Shown in pieces: positions 8,721-16,722 of a stretch of DNA of 40,521 nucleotides; position 1 is the stretch's first letter; the number at the start of each line of letters is the position of its first letter. The position numbers and the translations under genes were made by a program. Below the pieces are notes generated by a model. It ran no database searches. It saw only the letters and a list, made by a program, of their open reading frames with translations, and was not told where the DNA came from. The DNA is from an uncultured Trichormus sp. GTDB lineage: Bacteria; Cyanobacteriota; Cyanobacteriia; Cyanobacteriales; Nostocaceae. Location of the stretch: NCBI GenBank assembly GCA_936914905.1, contig CAKZGI010000335.1:1-40521 (forward strand), written 5' to 3'.

Positions 8721-9387
8721 TTAATAAGCTCCTTTTTTGTCTAAGAGTACCCAAATAGTTTTAACTATTAACATCAAATCATAAATAATCGACCATTTAC
8801 GCTGATGGTCTAAATCCATACGGACAATAGTTTCAAATTCTGTGATGGTTGAACGTCCATGAGTTTGCCATTCTCCAGTTATACCGGGTTTAACTCCCAA
8901 CCTTTCCCAATGGTGTGGTGCATAATTGATGACTTCATCAGGTGTGGGGGGACGAGTACCAACTAAACTCATTTCTCCCTTTAAAAACTCATTTCTCCCT
9001 TTAAGACGTTCCAAAATTGGGGTAATTCATCTAAACTGGAGCAACGCAAGAATTTGCCCAACGGTGTAATAAATGGATCATCTGTACATTTAAAAATGTT
9101 ACCTTTGGCTTGGTTTTTGCTAGAGATTTGATTTGATCTGCATCAACGACCATAAAACGGAATTTCCAAATCCGAAAGGTGCCTCTGTTTAGACCATAGC
9201 GAAGTTGAGAATAAAATATAGGGACTGGATCTCAAAGTAAAGTAGCAAGTGCCACAGGAACTACTACCAGCGATGTAATTATTAAACCTACTATGGCTCC
9301 GAGTATATCAATTAATCTTTTTACAATACTGGTCGTTGATGGGTGTGAGGACTTTAGTGATAGGTCAACCAGAATCTAGTGATTCAT
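8721..9387 (-). pseudogene. Bacterial sugar transferase (undecaprenyl-phosphate type), broken
   Basis: The decayed frame reads KRLIDILGAIVGLIITS (membrane anchor), [46 protein letters not shown], then SLVGTRPPTPDEVI, GVKPGITGEWQTHGRSTI and VKTIWVLLDKKGAY at the end. These are the hallmarks of WcaJ/RfbP-like transferases that load the first sugar on a lipid carrier for exopolysaccharide. Lesions are an early TAG, a TGA where serine is expected (LATLLxDP), a one-A contraction near AKNQAK, and a 20-bp tandem duplication at 8965-9004. Removing the duplication and restoring the A gives a length divisible by three. The last 98 codons remain open but lack the membrane anchor. Confidence 0.85.
8965..9004. 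repeat. 20-bp exact tandem duplication breaking the sugar transferase
   Basis: AAACTCATTTCTCCCTTTAA occurs twice head to tail within the sugar transferase pseudogene. It encodes the KGEMS segment twice, in different frames, and shifts the reading by two bases. Confidence 0.92.
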
Positions 9388-9500
9388 AAAACCCAAGCCA
9401 GGCATGCTATAGTTTTTTGTTCTAGTTCTGATGGTAGAAAGAAAGTGACATAATCAATACTGATTTTTTACACCGTAATTTTTGCGAACTAGATTTCGAT

Positions 9501-9669
9501 TAGACCTCTTACAGAATTAATTTTATGGTAAAATAGGCGATTTTCTTTGTTTTAGCCAAAAGTTAGAGTTACACGGTTATGTTTGAATTAGTGATCGCAA
9601 AGAATACCAAAAATACATAAAATCTCAAAATCCCTATCATACCACAGAAAAAATTTTCCAAGAGGTCTA
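9501..9669 (-). mobile_element. MITE family 1, copy B
   Basis: TAGACCTCTTACAGAATT at the left and TTTTCCAAGAGGTCTA at the right; the interior matches copy A in reverse orientation. Length is 169 bases, equal to copy A. Flanking TA is preserved on both sides. It lies upstream of the decayed sugar transferase and interrupts no recognised gene. Confidence 0.85.
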
Positions 9670-9802
9670 TTAGATGTGAACTGTATTGAAATTAATAATA
9701 TTATTTGTAAATTTTCATACGTTACAAAGCAAAATAGTGAAAATTCATACAATCTTTGAATTCAGGAAGGTTATTTTAAATCTTGGATGTTTTTTTTGCA
9801 AA

Positions 9803-9957
9803 CTAGTACAACACGGCGTAAATCAACCAACCATTCCAAATCTCTGAAAACCTCACGCCTTATTCATTTTGAATTTTGTTGGCGCAGCCTGCTGGAAGCA
9901 CTATTTTGTTAGCGTAGCTCTTCTGAAAGAAGCATTTTGAATTCAAGGCGGTACTAG
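9803..9957 (-). mobile_element. MITE family 2, copy 1
   Basis: A 155-bp non-coding element beginning CTAGTACAACACGGCGTAAA and ending GGCGGTACTAG, so its ends are inverted repeats around CTAGTAC. The interior has a conserved TTGGAATGGTTGG (here reverse complemented) and two short GC-richer segments, GCGTAGCTCTTCTGAAAGAA and GGCGCAGCCTGCTGGAAGCA. Related copies lie at 33909-34043 and 35299-35822. Confidence 0.8.
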
Positions 9958-9984
9958 TTAAAATATAGATATTATACATATAAC

Positions 9985-10033
9985 TGCCCACTCCTGAGCT
10001 AACAGTATTTCTACTCAAAAGTGGGCATTTTTT
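9985..10033 (+). terminator. Rho-independent-like terminator, possible small RNA
   Basis: TGCCCACT at 9985-9992 pairs exactly with AGTGGGCA at 10020-10027 and is followed by a T-rich tail (TTTTTTG). No plus-strand gene precedes it within 1.3 kb, and the downstream gene points the other way, so the hairpin would end an orphan plus-strand transcript. The loop is long (27 bases). A short RNA ending here is possible but unproven. Confidence 0.5.
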
Positions 10034-10075
10034 GTGAAATCTTAGCTAAGTTCTGCGTCAATTATCAGAAACATT

Positions 10076-10101
10076 CGTAGATATCTTCCGTAGATATCTT
10101 C
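10076..10101. repeat. 13-bp tandem duplication
   Basis: CGTAGATATCTTC occurs twice head to tail, followed by a partial third (CGTAG). It lies just past the 3' end of the large Hsp70-like gene. Confidence 0.85.
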
Positions 10102-10126
10102 CGTAGGGTAGATGTTTTTTAAAGTA

Positions 10127-13100
10127 TCAATGAAGTGGGTTGATTGCCAAAGCAAAATTAACTACATAAGGTTCTTCCAGTGATTGCAGAGAACTGGCTT
10201 TGACTGCATCCAAATAGCGACGCAACAATATTAGTTGCTGAGAATTGGGACGATAGGAGAGATTACCTTGTTTTTCAAAGAGTGGTGCGGATATGATTGC
10301 ATGATAATCTGGATTTTCCTGGGAGTTTTTTGTTAACCACATAGCGTTTAAAGGTGTTTGATTATCTTCTGGATCGGATAATATTTCCGAAAGCACAGAA
10401 GGTATCAAACCTGCCGGTAGTTCCCCTTCCAAGAAAGCCAGTAGTCGCTGTTGACATTGGGAAGTATTGATGCCCCGATTTTCAAACAATTGCAGAACTT
10501 CACCAAAGGATAAGGAACGTTCTGGTATAACTTTGAGCAATTCAGTAAACAAGAAATAATCTGTATACTGTTGTCTGGGAATTTCTAAAACTTGGGGATG
10601 CAGAGGTAACATAGCCAAACCATAAGCTACTCGGCTACAATTAGGAGCGCCATTTTCCCCCATATATAAATCTTGAATAATTTTGGCGTTGGGTAATTTT
10701 TGGCGTAACCAACGGTTAACTGTACTGATAGCAGCAACTCCACCAGAAAGAATTGCTTGATTAATAGCTTCTGTGGGAATACCACGAGCCACTAATAATT
10801 TATTTAGTTCGCGGTTGAGACGACGGATATAAGGCACAAATACCTGGCTTTCTAAATCTCTTCTCTGCAATACCCAACGTTGATCAGCTAATTCCCAAGT
10901 AAAAGATTCTTGGTGTTGCAAAATCAGCTTCAGAGCTAGAGCAGCATCTAATAAAGCTTGTCCTAATAAAGAACTTTCTAATCTTTGTTGGAAGCGAATG
11001 CGAGCAGGAATATCTGGTTCAGCAACTCGCGGTAATTCTAACCCATCCAAACTCAAACTAGACCATTGCATCTTCTCTACACCAGGAATTGAGGGTTGCC
11101 AATGCCAGGGGTTACTAGTAGAAGTGTTACTGTCAGATGCTGATGCACCACGGGGTTTATGAGATTTTGGTGGTAGTAGTAACTGACAAATAATATCCTG
11201 CTCCATTGCTTTACCAGCATACGTAAAACCATGCAACATGAAATCTCTATATGTTAATTGACTCAAATCCGACGGTAAATCAACCAGCGCCATTTCTGTG
11301 GATGTTGCCCCAATATTCAATGTCAGGGTATTACCCAAAAGCGGATTTTCACTAGTTTTGAGCAGACGTAAACCTTGATTGTCATGGAACTTGACTGATG
11401 TTGAATTAACAGCATCAAGTTCTGGGAGTAGAGTAGCGATCGCTTCCTCCACAAAAAATATTTGTTGCGGATGGGAGACAAGTTTACTAGTGAGTATAGC
11501 TTCCCGCACATTAAACCGATATTGTTCTGACCAGCTAGACGGACAAGTACAGACCACACCAGCAATATTATTGATAATCTCAGAGAAAGTTTGTTTATCT
11601 ATGCCAACAGCATGAGCAATTAAAGCGGGAGTCGTACTGGTTTGATCCGACTTGAGGGTTAACAGCAATTTGGAGAGCGATCGCACCACCCAAATTAAAG
11701 GTCCCGCAGAAAATTCATTTAATTGCAACACAGGTTCCCATTTCTGCTGGGTACTTTTGTAGGGAATAGCTATATGTAAATAAGGCTTTAAATTGGCAGA
11801 ATAAAGATTTTGTTTCGGTGCTAGTGTGGAAGTCTTATCCTTTGCCACTACCGCAGGTGGTATTTGCTCAATATTTGTGGCGCTTTCAACTTCTAAATGA
11901 GGTATAGAAGCCGTAGGTAGATAAACTTCCGCCGGTAAACGAAATGATTGCTCAAAAGAAGTTGCATCTAATTGTCTTTCTGCTGACCAATAAATTGGAT
12001 AAACAACCAATCTTGAATAGTTCAACAACGCCGCAGAAATACCAGTCGTACCTAAATCAATTCCTAAATACCAAACAGAATCCTTGTCTATAACATTTAC
12101 CAGAAAATTATCACTCGAATTTTCACCAACAAACACAGCAAATTTCGACTCTGAATTTATTGATTCTGAATCTGTGACTTTCTGGTTTTTTGCATTATTC
12201 AGGCTCAAATCTAACTCAGCTTCTGACCCAGGAACATCTAAATTCAACATATTCATTACTGGGATGTTCTCTGTCGATTCACTGCCAGTAAATTCTGCCA
12301 TTAGAAAACGTGTATCCATCAGATCCTCGATGTCAGGCAAAGAATTCTGGATATCTTCTAAACTCGTTATATTTAATGTTTCAGAATTTAACAGCGAATC
12401 AAAATTAGCTAAATCTCGATCCAATTGCTGCAACTGTGCTTCATCCAAAACAATCTCCAGTACACCTTCAGTTTCTGAATTTTCTAGAGACAGTAAATTT
12501 TCATCTGGTGAAGCAGCGATATAAGTAGTTGCAAGTAAATCTGAATTCTCAGTCTGATTCTCTACAGGTGACGCTAATATAGCAGTTTTATTTGTTGTAG
12601 TTTCTACGCTATCTTCCAGAGATAAAACTTCTACAACTGGTTGCTCATCACCAACATCAACCAATAAATCAGTCAGAACTGTAATAGTATCAATACTATC
12701 TGGCAGAGATACAGATACTGTAGGCAAGCTAGCAAATTCAGCTTGGGGCTGACTATCCTCAGCTAACAGTGATTCTCCCCATAACTCAGATGGTTGAGTA
12801 GTTGCTTCTATGAAAATATCAGGAATTTCTGGTAGAGGATTATCCCGCTGGTCAGAAATAGTAGAATTTTCCGACTGCACATAATTTAAGGACAATAGAT
12901 CATCCTCCTGTTCCTCTGGAATATTTGAAGAAATTGAAAGTGCAGAAATACTCTCAGCCATTTGAGATACTAATTCAAACGTCTGATCTGGAGTAGATAC
13001 CTCATTCTTCACAATCGGCAAAGTAATGGTATCTGTTGTGGTATTCTTAGAATTTTCACCACCAAATAAACTCGCATAAAGCTGGTCTACTTCATCAGCA

Positions 13101-14377
13101 CTCTCAGGCTGCAATTCATTCAGGGTAAGTTCTGATAGCACTGAATCCAAATCCTCCACCGTAGGAGTTTCCTGTGAGTCAGCAGCAATATCTGGAGTTA
13201 ATTTCTCTTGTAATTCATCAGCGGAGGTAAAAGTCTCAGTCAGGGTAAGTTCTGATAACACTGAATCTAAATTCTCCACCTTAGGAGTTTCCTGTGAATC
13301 AGCAGCAATATCTGGAGTTAATTTCTCTTGTAATTCATTAGGGTAGGTAAAAGTCTCAGTCATGGTAAGTTCTGACAACACTGAATCCAAATCCTCCACC
13401 GTAGGAGTTTCCTGTGAGTCAGCAGTAATATCTGGAGTTAATTCTTCAACATGATCAGCAACCACTTGTGGTTCTAATAATGGTGATGATGCTATTGTGC
13501 CAGTATCTATCCCAAAGATAAAAGATTGAGTATCAGGGGATTGTTGTTGTAAATACTCAGTTAAATTCTTCAAAAGATTGGCCATCATCTGTTCACCTTG
13601 CATACCCTGACTGTGCATTCTTGCCAGTGCTTGAGATAAGGACTGATGATAGGTGTTAATATTACGCTCTAAAGACTGAAAAACAATGTTCACAGTTCCA
13701 TCTAACGACAGCAAGCGTTGATCTAACTCCCTCGCCAGACTAGCTAATCGTTCTACCCCATCCGCTGATTCTAAAATAGGTTGAATAGCAGATTTAGTAA
13801 CTTCTTGGTTATATTCACCTCTAGTCAAACTGGGAGAATTAGTCACGTTTCGTGTCAAAGATGGAATTAAATTTGGCACTAACCGACTAACTAGCACCTG
13901 TAAAAATTCGGTAATTATCTGCTCTTGGTTTGCTAACTGCTGTGTTAAAGAATAGTTTTGCAGTCGCTTTTGTTCTAGCTGCCTAATTTCCTGTATAAGA
14001 GCAGCTCTTTCTTGCAACATCCCTGTCAATTCTGCTTGTAAAGGTTTAAGCAAGACTGAAATTTCATCTTTTAATTGTTCACCAATAAACTTGCTTTGTT
14101 CTTGTTGTGAATGAGAAGAATAGACCTCTTGCTGATTTTCCTGCTCCACATATCGTGCCAACAAAGATGATAGTGGTGCCTCAGACGGATCGGGTGTGAT
14201 TTCTTCTGATGCCTCACTTTCGTTGAGTGTTACCAGAAAGTCACGAATTTTTTGTAAAACGTCTCTTTCTTCAGACCCATGACGAGACAGGAGTTTTGTT
14301 AGACGATTGCCACCGTTGGCAAGTAAGTTGTCAATGTCTGCAATCAGTTTGTGAATTTCATCTGTACGGGAAGTCAC
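10127..14377 (-). CDS. Giant coiled-coil protein with Hsp70/actin-like ATPase domain
   Basis: A 1416-residue protein of unknown function. Residues 1-280 are helix- and glutamine-rich (coiled coil, e.g. LIQEIRQLEQKRLQNYSLTQ). About 300-770 is acidic, low in complexity and includes three 40-residue repeats. The last 650 residues look like an Hsp70/actin-superfamily ATPase: phosphate-1 motif LGIDLGTTGISAALL near 770, a phosphate-2-like LNIGATSTEMALVDL near 1022 (Asp replaced by Asn), and an adenosine-type LSGGVAAISTVNRWL near 1209. There is no signal peptide, membrane span or J-domain. The substrate-binding half of DnaK is absent, so it is not a standard chaperone. It is divergent from a Crp-type regulator. 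Intact over 4.2 kb in a decaying region, so likely under selection. Role could be scaffold or polymer-forming; this is speculative. Confidence 0.85.
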   Translation of the reverse strand: MTSRTDEIHKLIADIDNLLANGGNRLTKLLSRHGSEERDVLQKIRDFLVTLNESEASEEITPDPSEAPLSSLLARYVEQENQQEVYSSHSQQEQSKFIGEQLKDEISVLLKPLQAELTGMLQERAALIQEIRQLEQKRLQNYSLTQQLANQEQIITEFLQVLVSRLVPNLIPSLTRNVTNSPSLTRGEYNQEVTKSAIQPILESADGVERLASLARELDQRLLSLDGTVNIVFQSLERNINTYHQSLSQALARMHSQGMQGEQMMANLLKNLTEYLQQQSPDTQSFIFGIDTGTIASSPLLEPQVVADHVEELTPDITADSQETPTVEDLDSVLSELTMTETFTYPNELQEKLTPDIAADSQETPKVENLDSVLSELTLTETFTSADELQEKLTPDIAADSQETPTVEDLDSVLSELTLNELQPESADEVDQLYASLFGGENSKNTTTDTITLPIVKNEVSTPDQTFELVSQMAESISALSISSNIPEEQEDDLLSLNYVQSENSTISDQRDNPLPEIPDIFIEATTQPSELWGESLLAEDSQPQAEFASLPTVSVSLPDSIDTITVLTDLLVDVGDEQPVVEVLSLEDSVETTTNKTAILASPVENQTENSDLLATTYIAASPDENLLSLENSETEGVLEIVLDEAQLQQLDRDLANFDSLLNSETLNITSLEDIQNSLPDIEDLMDTRFLMAEFTGSESTENIPVMNMLNLDVPGSEAELDLSLNNAKNQKVTDSESINSESKFAVFVGENSSDNFLVNVIDKDSVWYLGIDLGTTGISAALLNYSRLVVYPIYWSAERQLDATSFEQSFRLPAEVYLPTASIPHLEVESATNIEQIPPAVVAKDKTSTLAPKQNLYSANLKPYLHIAIPYKSTQQKWEPVLQLNEFSAGPLIWVVRSLSKLLLTLKSDQTSTTPALIAHAVGIDKQTFSEIINNIAGVVCTCPSSWSEQYRFNVREAILTSKLVSHPQQIFFVEEAIATLLPELDAVNSTSVKFHDNQGLRLLKTSENPLLGNTLTLNIGATSTEMALVDLPSDLSQLTYRDFMLHGFTYAGKAMEQDIICQLLLPPKSHKPRGASASDSNTSTSNPWHWQPSIPGVEKMQWSSLSLDGLELPRVAEPDIPARIRFQQRLESSLLGQALLDAALALKLILQHQESFTWELADQRWVLQRRDLESQVFVPYIRRLNRELNKLLVARGIPTEAINQAILSGGVAAISTVNRWLRQKLPNAKIIQDLYMGENGAPNCSRVAYGLAMLPLHPQVLEIPRQQYTDYFLFTELLKVIPERSLSFGEVLQLFENRGINTSQCQQRLLAFLEGELPAGLIPSVLSEILSDPEDNQTPLNAMWLTKNSQENPDYHAIISAPLFEKQGNLSYRPNSQQLILLRRYLDAVKASSLQSLEEPYVVNFALAINPLH
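13121..13445 (-). repeat. Three 120-bp in-frame repeats in the Hsp70-like gene
   Basis: Units start at 13121, 13241 and 13361 with an exact 120-base period; the third is shorter. Each codes for TPDIxADSQETPxVExLDSV followed by LSELT. The copies differ at scattered bases, so they are not brand-new. Confidence 0.9.
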
Positions 14378-15018
14378 GTTAAATTACCTTAGCTAAAAAT
14401 GTACTTTGATGTTTATGGTATTTACAATTACCGAAGTGCTGAGTAACAAAAGTTATTGCTCTGACTTCTGAGGGCAATTATGTTATGAATTACTGAGATA
14501 TGCAACTTGATTCCCAGGGTTCACCCCCTTTTCAGGTAGTTAACTCAAATTTTGTACTTTTTTCCAGTGTTTAATTTAAAAATCAAGTAATAATAGAAAC
14601 AAAAGTCTCAAGTGTACATCAAAAGAAAAGGAAGAAAAGTATACAGGAGGCAGAGGAACTCTATAATTGCAAAATCAGAGATTCCCAGTTTTTCAGTTTG
14701 TCCGTGAACCATTCCTTCGACCCCTTTTTTAGTAACCAGTAAATACTAAGACAAAATAAAGTTTGTTGAGAAAAAATTATATTGTCGTTTTCTTGTGTAA
14801 CATAGTTTAGTTTCCTATGTGAAAGCAGGTGTGATTTTATAGCTTAGGTTTAAAATACGTAAGAATTCAGAAACTCAAGAGTCAGGAGTCAGAATGTTTG
14901 AGAAATTGGTTAATTATCAAATAGGTATTTTTGGCCTTAGCCTGAAAACCTAACTGCTAATGGCTGATAGCTGAATTTTTACTAAAATACTGATATTGCT
15001 TTTTCTTTTGATAGCAGC
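14378..15018. promoter_or_regulatory. Divergent intergenic region, Hsp70-like gene / crp gene
   Basis: About 640 bases between two divergent genes. It should contain both promoters, but no confident -10/-35 or Crp site (TGTGA-N6-TCACA) is seen. A family-3 repeat occupies 14859-14982. No other coding region is visible. Confidence 0.4.
14859..14982 (+). repeat. Repeat family 3, copy a
   Basis: Starts GTAAGAATTCAG and ends CTGAATTTTTAC, an imperfect terminal inverted repeat. The core has GAGAAATTGGTTAATTATCA and AGGTATTTTTGG, shared with copies at 19820-19912, 22445-22547 and 31872-31975. Non-coding. Confidence 0.75.
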
Positions 15019-15068
15019 TTTGATAAATATGTTCTAATGGAAGTTTGATAAATATGTTCTAATGGAAG
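15019..15068 (+). repeat. 25-bp exact tandem duplication at the crp start codon
   Basis: TTTGATAAATATGTTCTAATGGAAG is repeated exactly, units 15019-15043 and 15044-15068. Each unit holds an ATG. The upstream ATG (15037) reads MEV then a TGA, a three-codon dead-end frame; the downstream ATG (15062) begins the regulator. Confidence 0.9.
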
Positions 15069-15760
15069 ATAGATATAGCTTGCAGACATCCACGTATAAC
15101 TGGATCACCTCAGCACCTTTTTTTCAAGGCTTGCCTGAGTCTATAGTCGAAACAGCCCTCACCCATCTTGTTACCCGTACTCACCCGGCCAATCAAGTAA
15201 TTTTGCTGGAAAATGACTGGGGTGGTTCTGTCTATTTCATTGTAGAGGGATGGGTAAAAATCCGTACCTACAATTTAGAGGGAAAAGAGGTAACACTAAA
15301 TATTATTGGGAGTGGGGAATTATTCGGGGAAATGGCAGCCCTAGATGAAGTTCCTCGTTCTACTGATGTTATTACTCTTACTCCAACGATGATTGGTAGT
15401 ATGCCTGCTCAAAATTTTGTGAAGTTGCTGCAAACAGAACCTTTAGCAGGGCTGAGATTAGCGCAGTTAATGGCAAGACGGTTAAGACAGGTAAATCGTC
15501 GGTTAAGGCTGCGAGAATCGGATAGTCAATCACGAGTGGCAGATACTTTGCTATTTTTGGCAGAAGGACAGGGTAAGAGAGGACAAACAGGTACAGAAAT
15601 TCCCAATTTACCTCATCGGGAATTGAGTAGTCTCAGTGGTCTAGCAAGGGAAACAGTAACTCGTGTATTAACAAGGCTGGAGAAGAAAGGCTTGATCGTT
15701 AGAGAGCAAGATGTTTTGTGTATTCCTGATGTGTCAGCTTTGGAAAAAACGATTATTTAG
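15062..15760 (+). CDS. Crp/Fnr-family transcription regulator, cAMP-type
   Basis: A 232-residue cytoplasmic regulator. Residues 20-130 form the cyclic-nucleotide-binding fold; the phosphate-binding cassette reads GELFGEMAALDEVPRSTDV, keeping the Glu and Arg-Ser pair that contact cAMP in E. coli CRP. About 145-230 is the C-terminal winged helix with recognition helix LSGLARETVTRVLTRLEKKG. Length is normal. It resembles the Anabaena AnCrp type more than NtcA, which lacks this cassette pattern, though I cannot tell which AnCrp. The second ATG of the duplicated start is chosen because the first runs into a stop. Likely ligand cAMP; targets unknown. It stands divergent from the giant Hsp70-like gene and 145 bp upstream of DUF2232. 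Confidence 0.9.
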   Translation: MEDRYSLQTSTYNWITSAPFFQGLPESIVETALTHLVTRTHPANQVILLENDWGGSVYFIVEGWVKIRTYNLEGKEVTLNIIGSGELFGEMAALDEVPRSTDVITLTPTMIGSMPAQNFVKLLQTEPLAGLRLAQLMARRLRQVNRRLRLRESDSQSRVADTLLFLAEGQGKRGQTGTEIPNLPHRELSSLSGLARETVTRVLTRLEKKGLIVREQDVLCIPDVSALEKTII

Positions 15761-15905
15761 TGCCAGAAGGCATAGGGCAAAAGTCAAGAGGCAGTAGGTT
15801 AGTAGCTAGTTAGTAATTTGCTAAATATTGCTAGTAATTACTTACATTTAATCAATTAGTCAACAAGCTGACAAGTGGTTTATATCCTGGAAAATAGAAG
15901 ATGAT

Positions 15906-16634
15906 ATGAGTATCTTAGATTCTCTGCCAGATGAACCGCAGCAAGATCCATCACCTGAATCACTAAACTCTAGTAATGAAGCTCAACAAGCTTTAAAGAG
16001 CCCCAAACTTCAGGTTGATGCCCCTTTGCGGATGGTGGAAACAGCGTTTTTAGCTAGTACGGCTAGTTTGATTTGGTTTATTAATTTCTATTTTCCCTTG
16101 GGTCCAGTTTTACGGATATTTTTTCCAGTTCCCATTGCGTTAGTTTATTTACGTTGGGGTAAACGTGCGGCCTGGATGGGTGCTGTTACGTCTGGGTTAC
16201 TGTTGGCGGTGCTGATGGGTCCAGTTCGTAGTATGTTATTTGTTATGCCTTTTGGACTGATGGGTGTACTGTTGGGGGCTACTTGGTATCGTCGTGTACC
16301 CTGGATAGTGTCGACTACTTTAGGTATGCTATTAGGTACTTTAGGTGTGTTTTTCCGTCTGTGGCTGCTGTCAGTATTATCTGGTGAGGACCTTTGGATT
16401 TATGTTATTAACCAGGTTACGGAAATTACTGAGTGGATATTCCTGAAGCTGCAAGTATTGGCGACTCCGAGTGTGTTTGTCATTCAGGTGGGGGCAGTGG
16501 TTTTAATAGCTTTCAACAATTTGATTTATTTGTTTGTAGTACATTTGGCAGCATGGTTACTTTTGGATCGTTTGGGAAATCCTATCCCCCGTCCTCCACG
16601 TTGGGTACAAGTATTAATGGATTATGAAGGTTAG
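15906..16634 (+). CDS. DUF2232 membrane protein
   Basis: A 242-residue polytopic inner-membrane protein. After a polar N terminus of about 40 residues it has six or so hydrophobic spans, with the DUF2232 pattern LRMVETAFLASTASLIWFIN, FPVPIALVYLRWGKRAAWMG and GPVRSMLFVMPFGLMGVLLG. DUF2232 proteins have ECF-transporter-S-like topology and no settled role. It precedes cobT by 88 bases on the same strand; the same pairing occurs in other Nostocales by my recollection. A cobalamin-precursor uptake role is therefore conceivable but only inferred. Start at 15906 follows TGAT and has no clear SD. Intact. Confidence 0.85.
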   Translation: MSILDSLPDEPQQDPSPESLNSSNEAQQALKSPKLQVDAPLRMVETAFLASTASLIWFINFYFPLGPVLRIFFPVPIALVYLRWGKRAAWMGAVTSGLLLAVLMGPVRSMLFVMPFGLMGVLLGATWYRRVPWIVSTTLGMLLGTLGVFFRLWLLSVLSGEDLWIYVINQVTEITEWIFLKLQVLATPSVFVIQVGAVVLIAFNNLIYLFVVHLAAWLLLDRLGNPIPRPPRWVQVLMDYEG

Positions 16635-16675
16635 TTATAGAGAATACGCAAAAGGCAAAAGTTGATTAATTTTCC

Positions 16676-16716
16676 CATGCCCCATGTCCCATCCCCAATG
16701 CCCCATGCCCATTCCC
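16676..16716 (+). repeat. Low-complexity CCCCATGCCCCATG-type repeat
   Basis: Degenerate units of (C)CCCATG/CCCAATG run through this stretch. They supply several in-frame ATGs that make the cobT frame look 13 codons longer than it probably is. Confidence 0.75.
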
Positions 16717-16722
16717 TTTGAT

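Noticed and set aside
12084-12524. Plus-strand 146-codon frame
   Set aside because: It is the shadow of the acidic, serine/glutamate-rich linker of the Hsp70-like gene.
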